Assembly: GCA_030374805.1 (NCBI GenBank)
Contig: JARGSG010000004.1
Span: 558,001 to 622,000 of the forward strand
Length of the DNA stretch: 64,000 nt
Reading direction: 5' to 3'
Source: Gracilaria gracilis
Lineage: Eukaryota; Rhodophyta; Florideophyceae; Gracilariales; Gracilariaceae
Part shown: piece after piece, positions 38,155-49,530 of the stretch
Position numbering within the stretch: position 1 is the stretch's first letter
How the letters are laid out: each line of letters starts with the position of its first letter
The notes under the pieces: model-generated
What the model was told of the DNA's origin: nothing
Databases searched by the model: none
Seen by the model: the letters and a program-made list of their open reading frames with translations, nothing else
Translations under genes and position numbers: made by a program

Positions 38155-39115
38155 AGTTCGAATGGTGCTTTCTGTTTTGTTCTTATTATTTTGGGGTGTG
38201 CTTAATGTGCCTATTTGCGTTCTTGTGTGTTTAGCATTCTACATCTGGATAACCTATCATACTCTACGTTCCAAGCTTTTTCTACGTTCTTATCTTCTTG
38301 GTGGATAGTACACTCCAGAACTGAGTGTGCCACGACAAATCGGCGATGTTGGCTCATATGTTGTTGTAGGGGCGTCCTTGATTCTCATATTGTTCAAGAT
38401 TCAAAAACCCCCACAGTAGAAGAAATAGTGCGGGTGATGACAAACCCAAGGGCGAGGGGACAAAAACACAAAGCAAGGGGACACAACAGAAAATGCTCTC
38501 AAGAGTACCAGCCTAGCACGCTGCGAAGTGCTGGTAGCCAAGAGTCCGTAGCAAACAAACAAAATGTGAAAAGCGGCACCGTCGAAGCTGAGACATGTAA
38601 CGAGCAGAAGCCACAGCACGACCAAAACTCTAGGTCTAGTGCTAACAGGAACGGACACGAAAAGACAACAGAGAAGCAGAAGCTTCCTCTCGCAGGACCG
38701 GACGTACGTCACCTGCGGGGAACAACACTTCTAGACCCAAAGCACAAGACAAACGCAAACAGGGGGAGTGCTCTTTAGGCCTTTTTTGGAAGAAAGCGGG
38801 AGACCAAGCTGCCAAGTGGAAAAGAAAGTTTGAAGGGTGGGGGAGAAAACAAAAGAGAGAAGCAAGGCATGATTTGCTTTAAAGGAAGGTGGGGCGTCGT
38901 TGTTGAAGGGGAAGTGCTCTGGTCGGAGTTGGTCGGGATGTGACCGCTCCGGCCCTTTAATTCGCAATTGAAACTTCAAAATTATACTCTAAACGTTTTC
39001 CTACTTACAATAAACAGTGGTGTGCTAACTATTGCAACATATTACCCGTCTCTGCCACTCACCGCGGAGGCAATGGCGCTTAAGTAAACAGATGAGCCGG
39101 CGAGGACCATGCCTT
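38155..39115. other. Stretch without recognised gene
   Basis: A 187-codon plus-strand ORF (38215-38778) has a hydrophilic, Lys/Gln/Asn-rich second half without known features. It may be flanking sequence of the pogo-like element. Confidence 0.35.
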
Positions 39116-40310
39116 TCACTTCGGTGCACAATGCCTAGAAAAGTAAAATACCCAGAAAATAATCATGTTGGGAAACTTGTAGATTGACAAATTGTGTCCA
39201 ACACGCTCACACGCTGCGCAGAAACGCATATCTTCGAGCGTGCCTTTGCGCACATCTTCTACCTGATACACGTAATCAGACAGAGCTTGTACTACTCTTC
39301 GTGCTCCACGCCAACGCAAAGACAACTTCACACCAGTAAATAATTCTTCGCGCGATGCCAAGACGAAGTTGCCGTTCTCCAAATTTGGCAGTTTCGCTTT
39401 CCAGGAACGGGCTCGCGATGACTCGCGATTCTTCTGCAAAGCATTTTCCACCAAAGGGTGCACCTCTTCTACCAGTACTTGTATGGTGTGGATGTTCACG
39501 CCGCACTCAAGCTGGCCTTCGTGAACTTTAACAGATTTCGCCGTAGCGATGCAGAGAAATGTAGCTATCGGGGGTGTCGGTTCCATGTCAAGAAGGGCAG
39601 TGATGGGAGCAATTATGTGCCGCTGAGATGAGGGAGTGTTGTTCAGTACACTTTGAACGAACGGCAGCAAAAATTGGGCTACTCTGAGAATTCTATTTGA
39701 AAATCAGACGGCAAAGCGCGGAAGGTGCGGAAAACTTCTTTTTCAAGTCACTCAACCGCTTCGTTGCTCCACCGAGTGTAGGGGAGAGTAAAGTGATGCG
39801 CCACGCGACGAGGTTTTGTGACCAAGAAAAATGTGACATTCCGGAAATGAGTAGGATCATCTGAAATGAGACCGAGAGCTACATTGAAGGCGGCACACTA
39901 ATCGATGATGGCCAGTGCTGCGTTCTCCGTCGATATTCCTGCTGTGGCAAAAAAACCACTTGTAGTCTGAGTGATGGTCGCGAAGCTTAAGAATGTACTT
40001 CGGGCCAGCTTTGCTTTGTCCGATTTCGATGTAGTCGAACTGCAGTAGATCGTTGGCCTTGTTTCCATGACCAGCTGGTCCCAAATGCCTCGGGACTTTC
40101 TCCCCACCTAAAGTGGAAATGCAGTGTATACACGCTTTCACAAAGGTGTGAAAATTCGCTTCGAGTGTGTTCCAGTCATAGTGACGGCTCAGAAACTTCA
40201 CTGTGGTGTCCCTGCCACTATGACCTGTTGTTCCTGTGTGTGCGATGACGCACAGTCGTAACTGGGGATCTTCGGCTGCGTTCGGGATCCAAAAAACTTC
40301 TTTGGCGGCT
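39116..40310 (-). pseudogene. Gypsy integrase remnant G7
   Basis: On the minus strand the integrase zinc finger is readable: FWIPNAAEDPQLRLCVIAH, GHSG, then FHTFVKACIHCISTLGG, giving the HHCC set. The core follows with LLQFDYIEIGQ (first catalytic Asp) and KYILKLRDHHSDYKWF. A second part (39670-39116) has the region after the core: VQSVLNNTPSSQ, RWRGARRVVQALSDYVYQVEDV. Frameshifts separate them. The type is the same as G5 and differs from E2-E4. Confidence 0.75.
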
Positions 40311-40364
40311 CTTCATAGGCCATGAAAGTGCTTGGCGTCAATTGGGCGGAAGGCTGCAGACATC

Positions 40365-41211
40365 TGTAGAGCAATTGCCGTTGGCAGGGACTCAGAGGGA
40401 TGCCACTCATATATTCGTTGCTATTTCCGGCTGAACTTCTTATTATTATGAATTCTATTTGGCTATTTGGCCCGAATTAGGGATCCGCCCACGAAGGGTA
40501 TGATTAGCGTGACACGTGTGTGCCCGCGTCCGATTATCGAAGGGGCCGTTGCAAGAGTGCCACGGAGGTACACAAAGGTAGTTTTGGCGGCGTGCCGGGT
40601 ACTTAGATATTTTAATTGATATTTGTTGGACCGTTATAAGTAGCGGCACTTGCCACCACTGTACGGGGAGTAAACATCAACGAGGCCTTGACTCTAGCTT
40701 AAGTTCCGCTTGCGCACGGTCCTCCACCCTGTTTCCGGGAAACCGCCGCTTATCCGGACAAATTATCTACCTCCGTCATTGAAAAGCACCGATCCGTCGT
40801 CACGGCCTTTTATTTATCATTCTTTTATGCACCTTTCCTTTTTTCCGTCTTACGGCTTTGCTACACTTCGCCCTGTTGTACAGGTCTGCCCTTTCTATCT
40901 CGGGATTATTCCCCGCTCTCACGAGTCTGTGCTCCGCAGTTCGTATCGTTTGGTCACGTTCTATTTCGCCCCGTCCGTTGCAGGATACGCCACACGCAGT
41001 AGATTCCATCCTCTTGGCTCCCCGATTGCCAACCTCAACCCCCGTCTCTAAGTCAGGAAGAGGCCCCCAGGAGATACGGCCGGCACTTTTCGGCCTCATC
41101 GGAAGGTTCTGCCACTGCTCTGCCCCAATAGCGAGGAATGCTGAACACCTTGTGAACGTAGACGCTGGCGCGGTTTGTGTTTTTTCTTTCTGTTTCCGGC
41201 TTTGCCCTACA
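40365..41211 (+). repeat. Solo LTR of the E1/E2 family (847 bp)
   Basis: It begins TGTAGAGCAATTGCC and ends CCCTACA, with the same inner order including a TTATAAGTAGCGG TATA region near 40634. It is more divergent than the other three LTRs. No internal sequence adjoins it. The flanks (ACATC and CTTGC) are not a target duplication, so it did not arise by simple LTR-LTR recombination at an undisturbed site. Confidence 0.93.
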
Positions 41212-42041
41212 CTTGCCGGGCTCTCTAATATATGAAACCTGCTAAGCACACCAAGAATTCGCTTCACAAACTTTTAACCCCTTCATGAAAATTTTAAAAT
41301 AAATGGTCCCTGGACGTAGTTCCATTATCTATTGTCTGGACAAGGATTCAATTTCTGGGATATATGTCGCCCGAGATATAATAAGCCCACGTGAACTCAT
41401 CCTCCCTGATCTTGTAGGACACATTGCATGGATATAGTGCAACTTCAGAGGCGGAAAGACACCACGAAGGCGTCCGAGATCTTCCTCTCTAGGAGGGCAG
41501 CCAGCAGACAGAGCCCCTCTGGCAAGGCACGAGGAATTTGGTTCTAAGACAAGGCCAAACAGTCACGACGGAGCATATATAGCTGAGCAGAGAATCAATT
41601 GACCACCACGTGTGTGGGTTAATGTATCCTCGCAAGACGCACGAGTCCACAGAAGTGGGAAAAGGGAAAAGGCAATCCGCAAGAGCGGAAAATAGAGAGA
41701 AGGAGAAGGAAAAGTGGGGCGGAAGCAACGGTACATACCGGGCTTCTCACTGTACAGGGTCGAACGCGACAAACAGCGGTAAACACTCCCACATTTGGGT
41801 TCCTTTAGAGGACGCAGAGAGGATAAACAACCCGTGCGCAACGGAACCTCTCTCCTGGAAGGAGTCGGTGACCCCCGAAGGTGAAGAAGTTTAGACCCAA
41901 CCCTGGTTGGGGAACTTTACTGTGCACGGTGGCGAGGTCGCCGCCGAGCTAAATGGGGAGCTCGCACCAACATTATTAAATAAACTAACTAAATTATGCC
42001 CACGTCCAGTGCTAATTGCCCACGCGCCGTGGCGCCCATTC
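41212..42041. repeat. Unassigned segment, partly related to 34.7-35.3 kb
   Basis: No gene with recognisable product. See the entry at 34680-35335 for the shared blocks. TATATATAG-like sequence occurs near 41575. Confidence 0.35.
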
Positions 42042-42045
42042 CACG

Positions 42046-42793
42046 TGTATGTGGCCAACTTCCTGACTCATGCGTAATTCACGTGCCCTTTCCACTACAG
42101 CGGTTGTTACAATTCATATAATCCTACCAGGAGCGATCGAACGACTCGTCGGAATATGACTGAGTAGTTGGAAACCTCATTCTGAGGGCGTTGCACCACA
42201 ATGGAAGAAAGTGTTCATTGGGAACCTTAGCAACATGAGGACTTACCGATAAAATATTGAGGTCGTTCAACATACCGGGAAGCCCAAAGAAACAATGCCA
42301 GATTCGCAAATTCAGATCGGTAATGACTTCCATCCGTAGCTCTGGGACCTTTCTCTTTCCAATCATGGTTCCTTGCAACGCCTTTGGACAGTTCCTTTAC
42401 TCCCATCCAAAAATTCTAGCGCACCAACACATCCCTGAAAGCCGACAGAAGGAAATTCTCGTTCTATCGTGTTGAGCTCATCAATTGTTGGCTGCGCCCT
42501 GTACTGCTTTTTGAAGCGAGTAACCACCGAACCACAGAATTCAAGTAAAGATCGTAGTGCTGTGCTCTCTCCAATTCTAATATACTCATCAGTGGCGTCC
42601 TCTGATACCCCGTAAAAAACTTGTCGAAGTCTTGATACTGTGTATGTGGCCAACCCCCTGACTCATCCGTAATCCACGTGTACTTCCCATTACAGTGGTT
42701 GTTACTATTCATATACTCCTACTGGGGGCGATTGACCGACTCGTCAGAATATGACTGAGTAGTTGGAACCCTCATTCTGAGGGCGTTGCAACA
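42046..42793 (-). mobile_element. Small LTR-bounded (TRIM-like) element carrying a Harbinger transposase fragment
   Basis: Two direct repeats of 153 bp (42046-42198 and 42641-42793) begin TGTATGTGG and end GCAMCA on the plus strand, i.e. have TG...CA ends. CACG lies directly outside both (42042-42045 and 42794-42797), a 4-bp target duplication. The 442 bp between them encode, on the minus strand, part of a Harbinger transposase. Total length is 748 bp. I could not identify a clear primer-binding site or polypurine tract, so the LTR interpretation is a proposal. Strand is given after the captured ORF. Confidence 0.6.
42199..42653 (-). pseudogene. Captured Harbinger transposase fragment
   Basis: Two overlapping frames on the minus strand. 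The first reads ATDEYIRIGESTALRSLLEF and later FQGCVGALEFLDG; the second LRIWHCFFGLPGMLNDLNIL. Both correspond to consecutive parts of plant-type PIF/Harbinger transposases (DCMHW region and the WHAFFGxPGSxNDINVL region). Both ends of the domain are cut by the 153-bp repeats. It is different from H1-H3. Confidence 0.75.
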
Positions 42794-43007
42794 CACGTTC
42801 CCCTCCTTAGGCAGAAGTACCATCTCGGAAAGGGAGCGACGGCGGCAACCATGGAGGATAAAAGCACGCTTTCGTCCGGCTCGCAGGAAATTCGTTCGCC
42901 AACATGCGCTCAATCCGGCACTCGCAGTTACCATCGCTCCAACGCTTTCTCCCGACATCTCGGTTACGAACGACCTTCCTCCTCCAACTCCCGTCGTCGG
43001 TCCCACC

Positions 43008-44644
43008 ATGAGTGGTAATCAACAACCCTCCACCGGGAGTTCCACCGGATTTCATTCTGTGGCCTTACCGCAAAGCGGGCAATAGACTGGTTCAAACCAG
43101 GGGCAACCGTCTGGAACGGTGGCGATTCCTTTCCAAGTGGGGGCGTCCACCGGCTCCGGGGTGGACGGCACTTGGCCGTCCTACGACTCCCTTGTGGCGG
43201 CTCAATCCGAGAGATCGTCGACACACGATGCGCCTCCGGCTTGCACCGTGGTTCCACTTGATCTCGGTGTTCGACGACGAGCTGATTTCTCAGTATATCG
43301 GCGGCAGCGGGTGTCTCCCAAGGGACCTGTTGGCTATTTCCCCCTTCTTCGTGGGATTGGCGCCGGCGCGTTGCCGTGCCTGCAAATTAGGTTCACCGCT
43401 ATGCGGGCGAATCTCGAGCTCAGGCTCATGCCAGGCTTGCGAAGATTGGGTATCAACGGCAAAACCGGGCTCCGTTCAAGTTTCTCATCCCGCAACAGAT
43501 GAGGTTCGATATTGAGCAGTACCGCACTCGCGCGGAGATAAGCTATTGCGACCGGCGGCCGCTGTTAGAGACTTGCGCTTGACGAGGATTTCTGCTGTCC
43601 GGCAAAAAGCCCGGAGTTGGAAAAGTCCGATCATTGGGATCTAATTCCGCTACTTAACGTGTCTTTACCGATCCTCTTTCTGTCAGGAATTCATCCGCTT
43701 TGAGCGTCCCTGCCGTTCTCGGTTCGGGTAGTTCATTTCGTTTCAAAATGTGGAAATAGAGGGCATTGCTGCCGCTCACCGAAAAGGTCGTTATGTCCCT
43801 CTGCCGTTCTGGTGGGCTCAGCTTGAGGAGAGCCAGGGGTGCTATATCGAGTTACCCCCGGTGTTTACCTATCTAGGGTCATACCTTCTCACAGATCCGC
43901 GTAGCAGGCTTTGCTAGGTGGTCGTTTCCGAATGGGCTGTCCGCGCTGCGGCATATATCCTCAGCGAGGCCTACGACCAGTACCGACTGTGGTTTCATCC
44001 TTCGCGCCTGCGGGCCGGTACCCATCCACTGAATCTCACTATCCCCCTTGAAGGTCAGGCTAACGCCGAAAAAGTCCTCGAACTCCTCGATTATATCGAC
44101 AGTACTGACCGGGAAACGGTCCAGATCGGGCAGAGTGGCCGACTCACCGGTGGTGGAGTACATGGATCAGGCATGAGGCGCAATACCGCCCTGGCGGAAG
44201 ACTTCATCAATTTCGATCCGTGGGAACAACGAGAGATTTCCGCTAGCAAAGAGGCCGAACTCGGGAATGCTCCGAGGGAGATCAAAATCGGTCACCCGAT
44301 TGGGTTAATCGGTTCAGACGATTACTACCGCTCAATCAGGGAGAGCTAGTCCATGTTAGACAATAAACCCGACGCGGCGGGTAGTGATGACGACGCAAAG
44401 ATTGTCGGCCTTCCTTTGCAGGATGGCGATCCTTTTCTACTCTGAGCCCACTGCTGAGGAGTCAGTGTCAGTTTCGGGTGTCCTGGCCTTCAAGGCGGCT
44501 GCTGGAAGTACTCCCCAGACGGGTGAGAATCCCAGGGCGGTGATCACGCAGTTCCTCAGAGCGGTTGGCCTGGGGGCCGATATGGCGACAGGCGATTTGG
44601 CTGCAATGCGGGAAGCCCTTGCGCAACGCTTTGGCGGTGTATAA
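43008..44644 (+). pseudogene. E3 antisense accessory gene, frameshifted homologue of the E2 antisense gene
   Basis: Starts at an ATG (MSGNQQPSTG) and ends at TAA 44642-44644, about 545 codons with several frame changes and a TAG at 43915-43917. Blocks in the same order as in E2: FHSVALPQSG (E2 FRSVPLPQSS), LISQYIGGSGCLP (E2 LINSYAIDGILP), FDIEQYRTRAEISYCD (E2 FDVAYYRTFGEVEYGD), GRYVPLPFWW (E2 GRYIPLPSFW), IELPPVFTYLGSY (E2 VELPPWMTYVGSY), SEWAVRAAAYILSEAYDQY (E2 TEWTVRVAAFLLWEAYDHY), FINFDPWEQREI (E2 FVYFDPWEWEI) and QFLRAVGLGADMATGDLAAM (E2 SFLRGMGVPVSDTVTDLAQL). Function unknown. It points towards the E3 chromodomain end, stopping 347 bp from it. Confidence 0.82.
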
Positions 44645-44991
44645 CCTCCGAATGAAAAAATGACGACAACCAGTAAGACTGGGTCCGAATAGTATGAAAT
44701 AAAACACCTGCCTGTGGTTTTCTTTCGTCTGAGACGTGTTCTGTAGTTCTCGGTAGTAGCCTGGCTACTTAGGCGGTGCGTGCGGTAATGCACACCCTTC
44801 CAGAAGGGAAAACCATGCTTTCTATGTGACTTCCAGCAAGCTGGGTGAAAAAATTTTTGGGGTTTGTTTGCGAAACAATAGGCACGACCGCGGTTGGAAT
44901 ATCAACGCGCGAGCGGTGACATCTTCCCGTCCATGACGTGTATTTTTCAACTCTCCCAGTTTCCACGGTTCCATCATCCCATTTGGGCATT

Positions 44992-47900
44992 TCAAAGTGT
45001 TTCTGGAGGGGCTGTTTCCGTTCGACAGTAATATTGTACAACCTTTGAACGTAGGAGGTGCTCGATTGGCTCGGCGGTGTCCTGAGACGGATCATACCCG
45101 TACCAACGAATGTGGTAGTGAAATATACCCTCCTGATTCGAGTAATGCCCAACATTTCGGTCGAAGATGTACTCCTGTACATACACCTGCCGGTCTTGCT
45201 GACCTGTCGTTGCCGCTGCGCGTCCATTGCACTGCGAAGGGGAATTTCCGGTTTCGGGTGTTGCTTCGTGCGTCGCGGTTGACCGAGTGGTCCTCCGTAG
45301 AGATGGAGGTTCCGTATGGCGTATCACAAGTCTGCGTTCTTCAACCCGTTTCGACGGTGGTTATGACGAGCTCGTCGCCGCTTTCCTACGTAGCGCTGCG
45401 AGTGGTTCAGCGCCACGCGCATTCTCCGTGCTCGCACGTGACTTCACCGGCGTGTGGCCGTGGCGCACCGTGAGGCGTTCCCCCTCCGATGACAGGGTGT
45501 CCTTCGCGGCACGTGCCAAGTGGCGGCGCCGTGGTGCTCCGTTTTAAATTACTACTTCCGGTGACTCCAGGTTCTTTGTGGGGCTTCCAGCAGTGGTGGG
45601 TGCAGAGCGTGCCGCAAATACTACTTAGAGAATTCCCGCCTCCAGTGGCTTTTTCTAACTGTCTATGACGCAGACATCATTCCGAGTGACCGGTTTCCTT
45701 CTGGCGGCGACGCCAGGGTCTACCGAGACGCCCAGAACTGGCGCAACTGAGCGTGGCTTCGCGATGCTGTCCTCCTTCGGGGCACTGTCATTCTGTGTCT
45801 AGCGGTTGGTTTCAGTGCCGCGTCCGCCATTGCGGTGGGCGCGTGGGACCCATTTATCGGATCCGTCTCCAACGAGGTTATTTTCATGTGTCCCATCTGC
45901 GCTGGTACCCTGATTTGATCACGGCTCGCCTTGGGCGGTGGTGGGGTTGCTTTGTTTGCTTCTGCGTGTACATCTGCTGCTTGTGGCGTGGTTATGCTGC
46001 CCGCATTCAAGCCTGACACACCAGACGCGCTAGGTTCCCGTGACTGAAGCGGCTTGTTCAGCTGGATTTCCCGTGAGGCAGCAGCCTCCCGTGTACCATT
46101 GACGTCTTCTTCCCGTTGCGATGGCGATATACCTTCAGCAGAAATGATCCCCTACCTCTCTTTAGACGGAGCGGCGGGGAATGGGATTGAGTGGTCCGCA
46201 TCGCCGGTAGCGTCCCCATGAGCGGGTTGAGTTGTGGACTTGCCATTCTGGCCAGGAATATGTTCCGATGTCTTCGGTTTGTCCGATTCCATTGCGAGGT
46301 TTGAAAGTCTCCATTTTTGATGCGATAGAAACAATAGGCGATTCACCACGATTGTCTCGGGGTTTTGTTAAGTCCGTGTAAATGGGGCTGGCAGGTGCCA
46401 GTACGACCTCCGACGGGGGTGGCGGGGCCAGGACTACATGGTCGCGGGAGATCCGCTCATGCGTGTCTTTTATCTCCAGTACCACTCTGTCCTCCGTGAC
46501 AGAGATTACCTTGATCGGTCAATCCGCCACGGGTGAGAGCTTATAGAGTTTCCAATTTTTAGGGTCATAGTTATCCTTCCGTACGAAGACGTAGCTGCCA
46601 GCCTTTGTTGGTGGTATTGTCCTTCCTCGCAAGCGAGCATCAAAATCAGGCTCGTACGTGGTTTGAGCCCTCGCCATAGACTGGCGAGTGGCGGGTACAA
46701 ATTTGGTTAGCTGATGCTTCCATTTCTGGCAGTAGTCACTGGCAGAGGCGAAATTACTAAGCATAGTCTGTGATTCCAACTCCCCAGGCGGGAGAGTACG
46801 GGAGAGTAGTACTAACTCAAACGGGGAGACACTGGTAGTTCTTTGTACCTGCATGTTGTACGCGAACATCAACGGGTCCGTGTACAAGTCCCATGTTTTT
46901 GGGTGCTCAGCAACGTAAGAACGGAGAGATGCTAGCATCGCCAGATTGGACCTTTCGACTTGCCTATTACACTAGGGGTGGTAGGTTGTCGTAACCAGGT
47001 TCTTCACGTCCTGGATGTGGCATAACTCCTGGAAAAATCTCGATGCAAACTGTGTATCGTTACCAGAGAGTTCCTGAACCGGCGGAACGTAGACGAAGAT
47101 CCAGTGCTTCACGAAGGCATGGGTCACCGTGAAAGCGGTGTTTTTTTTGTCAGAGGGATTGTCCGAACCAATTTCGAAAAACGATCCGTAATAAGGAGTA
47201 AAAACTTGTGGCCTCTCCTGTTCGTCAGAAATAGTTCGAGTATATCGATTGCGAGAAAATCTAGGGGCCCCCTTGCGAGAAATATCCTCATCTTCTTTGA
47301 GTTCTTCCGGAGCTTCACCCGGTTTATCGCACACTTAGTGCAGAACCGCACTGTTGCGTAGAGCTCTACCACCATGGCGGGCCAGTAGAAGTCCCTTCTC
47401 AGAATTAAGTATAACTCTCTTCCACCTGCGTGGCCATCTTGCTTCGCGTGATGTGACAGTTGGAGTATCCGCGTCTGCATCGTGTGAGGCACCACCACTT
47501 TTAGGTCAGACGCGACCGTTTTTACGAGATAGCCGATGTAGTTTACCCCAAATGGGAGGACCGCATCACCGTTTAAACGGGTCCGAATGCGCACGCAGAA
47601 AAGGTCGCCGTGTTGTTCCCGGATCATTTCTTCAGATGTTACCGTGACAAAATTCCCCGGTAGGGGCTTGTCAGCCTCATTCTCGTTTGGAAAGAGCAGT
47701 TCGTCCAATTCATCGTCTAATTCCCCGTCTCCAAGCCATAGGTCAAGTTCACCTTCCGTATCTTCCGTGCGCACCTCGTCAGCGACGAAACAAGGAATCT
47801 CTTCATCTCCTGAGGGGAGGACTTCCCCATTCGTGGGTAACCTCGACATGGCGTCTGCTTGCTCGTTGAGCGTTTCCTTTCTATATACGACTTGAAAGTC

Positions 47901-48930
47901 GAATTCCGCTAAGCGTAGCCTTCATCGCATAAGGCGTCCAGACGAGTCGGAGATGTTTATCAACCACCTCAGCGAGGAATGATCCGTGTACACGGTATAG
48001 TGTACACCCATGAGATGGGGGAGAAGAGTTGCCAGAGCCCACACAACGGCAGGGCACTCTTTCTCCGAAACGGAGTAATTCCGTTCATGAACGCTGAGCG
48101 AGCTCGACCAGTAGCCAGTGAGCTGTCGTTTCCCCTCGGGGGCGGTTTGGAAGAGAGCACAACCTACTTGGTAGTCGGTCGAGTCCGTATCCACGAAAAA
48201 CGGTAGTTGAGGTTTAGGCAACGAAAAAATGGATGCAGCCGCGACATCCTCCTTTAATGAGTTAAACGCCTCTGTCTCGACAGGCTTGAAGGGCTCCAGT
48301 TTCGGTGGCTGGCATTTCTGCAGTAGTGCGTTGAGGGGAGCTGCGATATCCGAAAAGTTCGGGACAAACCGCCGGTAGACGTTGAGCAATCTCAAGAATG
48401 GCGCAATTCCGTTTGGGTTCGTTGTTCCTTCGCCTTGGAAAGGGACTTCACTCGAGCGTCCTCGATCGAAAAACTTCCTGGACGGTTAATGTGGCCCAGA
48501 TACTTCACGGTGTCTGTAAAGAACTCAAAACTCCTCAGCTTGAAAGAAATTTCTGCGTCACGCAGTGTGGTCATTACCTCCCTGACGTGGGTGAGGTAAT
48601 CTTCCAGATTACTGGAGAAGGCAATAAGGGCATCTAGATAAATTAGGCACGTCCGCCACTTAAAGTGGTTCAACAGAATGTTGATAGCACGTTGAAATGT
48701 AACGGGGGCATTGGTGAGATCAAATGGCATACGCTTGAAGCAAAAAGAGCAAGAGTGGCATGCTAACGCGGTATTGTTGTGGCCTTCTTCCCTTACGGAA
48801 ACTTGCCAATATTTACAATTGGCGCCCAATGCCGTGGACATGTTGTCCTTTCCGAGCAAATCGATGCACCTGCCCGTACAAGAAATGGGATACTTGTTCC
48901 TGATTATCACAGTAGTATAGTGGGCCCGAG
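44992..48930 (-). pseudogene. pol: E3 Pol: RT, RNase H, integrase, chromodomain
   Basis: RT 48930-48392 includes DLTNAPVTFQRAINIL, but the catalytic motif reads YLDA (CLIYLDALIAF) instead of YLDD. RNase H follows (FFVDTDSTDYQVGCALFQT, VYTDHSSLRWL), then the integrase zinc finger (LSHHAKQDGHAGG ... CTKCA) and core (FLAIDILELF, ELSGNDTQF, GYHP region), then a linker of nearly 390 residues and a chromodomain (VQEYIFDRNVGH ... IRWYGYDPSQD). Within the core the second catalytic Asp is shifted in context (SGNDTQF for SDNGSQF). Frameshifts and stops occur throughout. The sequence is clearly a different family from E2, with moderate similarity. Confidence 0.88.
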
Positions 48931-49530
48931 TTGTTGCGCAGCTTATCTGATTGGCCGTTCACGTACAAAGGGGTAGTGCACGGTGGGCCGATGCAGTGGT
49001 ACCGCTATGGGTATGATTTGGTGATCGATTGCCAAACGAGTTGGAAAAGCGTACAAGTTGGACACGTGTACAGGATGGGTAGTGGCAAAGGCAAATTAAA
49101 CCGACCGTAGAGTAGTCAGTAGGGGGCCCAGACCCGATATTTAGTCGTAGCTCAGATCTCCCGAGGCCCCAATCGTAAAAGACAAGCCTCTTCTGCCGAA
49201 CGTCTTCCTTGTCAGCTCGCGCTAACGATAGACCGCACAGTAATTCCAGTGAGGTTTTTCATACCTTTCGTACCCTTTTGCGCGCACCTGTACGCGCTTG
49301 GTGATACCGGCCGTTTACTCTCCCTTCCACCGCCCGGAAGGGAGAGTAGACGGCTCTCCCCGTTCAGCCTCATTTACAATCACACGACTGTGTGCCACCG
49401 CCGCTCTCGTCTCAATACCACTTCGGGCTCTCTACTTTATTGTATTATATCATAATGATCTCCCGAACTAGAAGTAGAATTCGAGACCGTACGGAGTGGC
49501 ATAACCGATCGTGGACCCGATACGTACAGT
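48931..49530. other. E4 upstream region with a long hairpin; LTR not resolved
   Basis: Probably contains the end of the E4 5' LTR and its leader, but no second copy is present to define it. It holds a 20-bp inverted repeat (listed separately) and a TATTATATCATAATG stretch near 49441-49456. Confidence 0.4.
49309..49355 (+). repeat. Perfect-looking hairpin, 20-bp stem and 7-base loop
   Basis: Arms GGCCGTTTACTCTCCCTTCC (49309-49328) and GGAAGGGAGAGTAGACGGCT (49336-49355) pair over 20 positions, two of them G-U if transcribed on the plus strand. Lies about 175 bp upstream of the E4 gag start, so it could be an RNA dimerisation, packaging or polyadenylation-control structure; this is inference. 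Confidence 0.85.

Larger units (their letters stand above)
42798..48930 (-). mobile_element. Ty3/gypsy chromodomain element E3 (5'-truncated) with antisense gene
   Basis: From right to left on the minus strand: RT (from about 48930), RNase H, integrase, long linker, chromodomain (stop at 44992), then on the plus strand the homologue of the E2 antisense gene. gag, protease and the 5' LTR are missing; the RT starts at about NKYPIS, without the RFCIDYRKLN block. The left limit is unknown: the TRIM-like element lies there, and I could not identify E3 LTRs. Confidence 0.8.

Noticed and set aside
38215-38778. 187-codon ORF rich in Lys, Gln and Asn
   Set aside because: Low-complexity composition, no homologous block, flanked by transposon remains.
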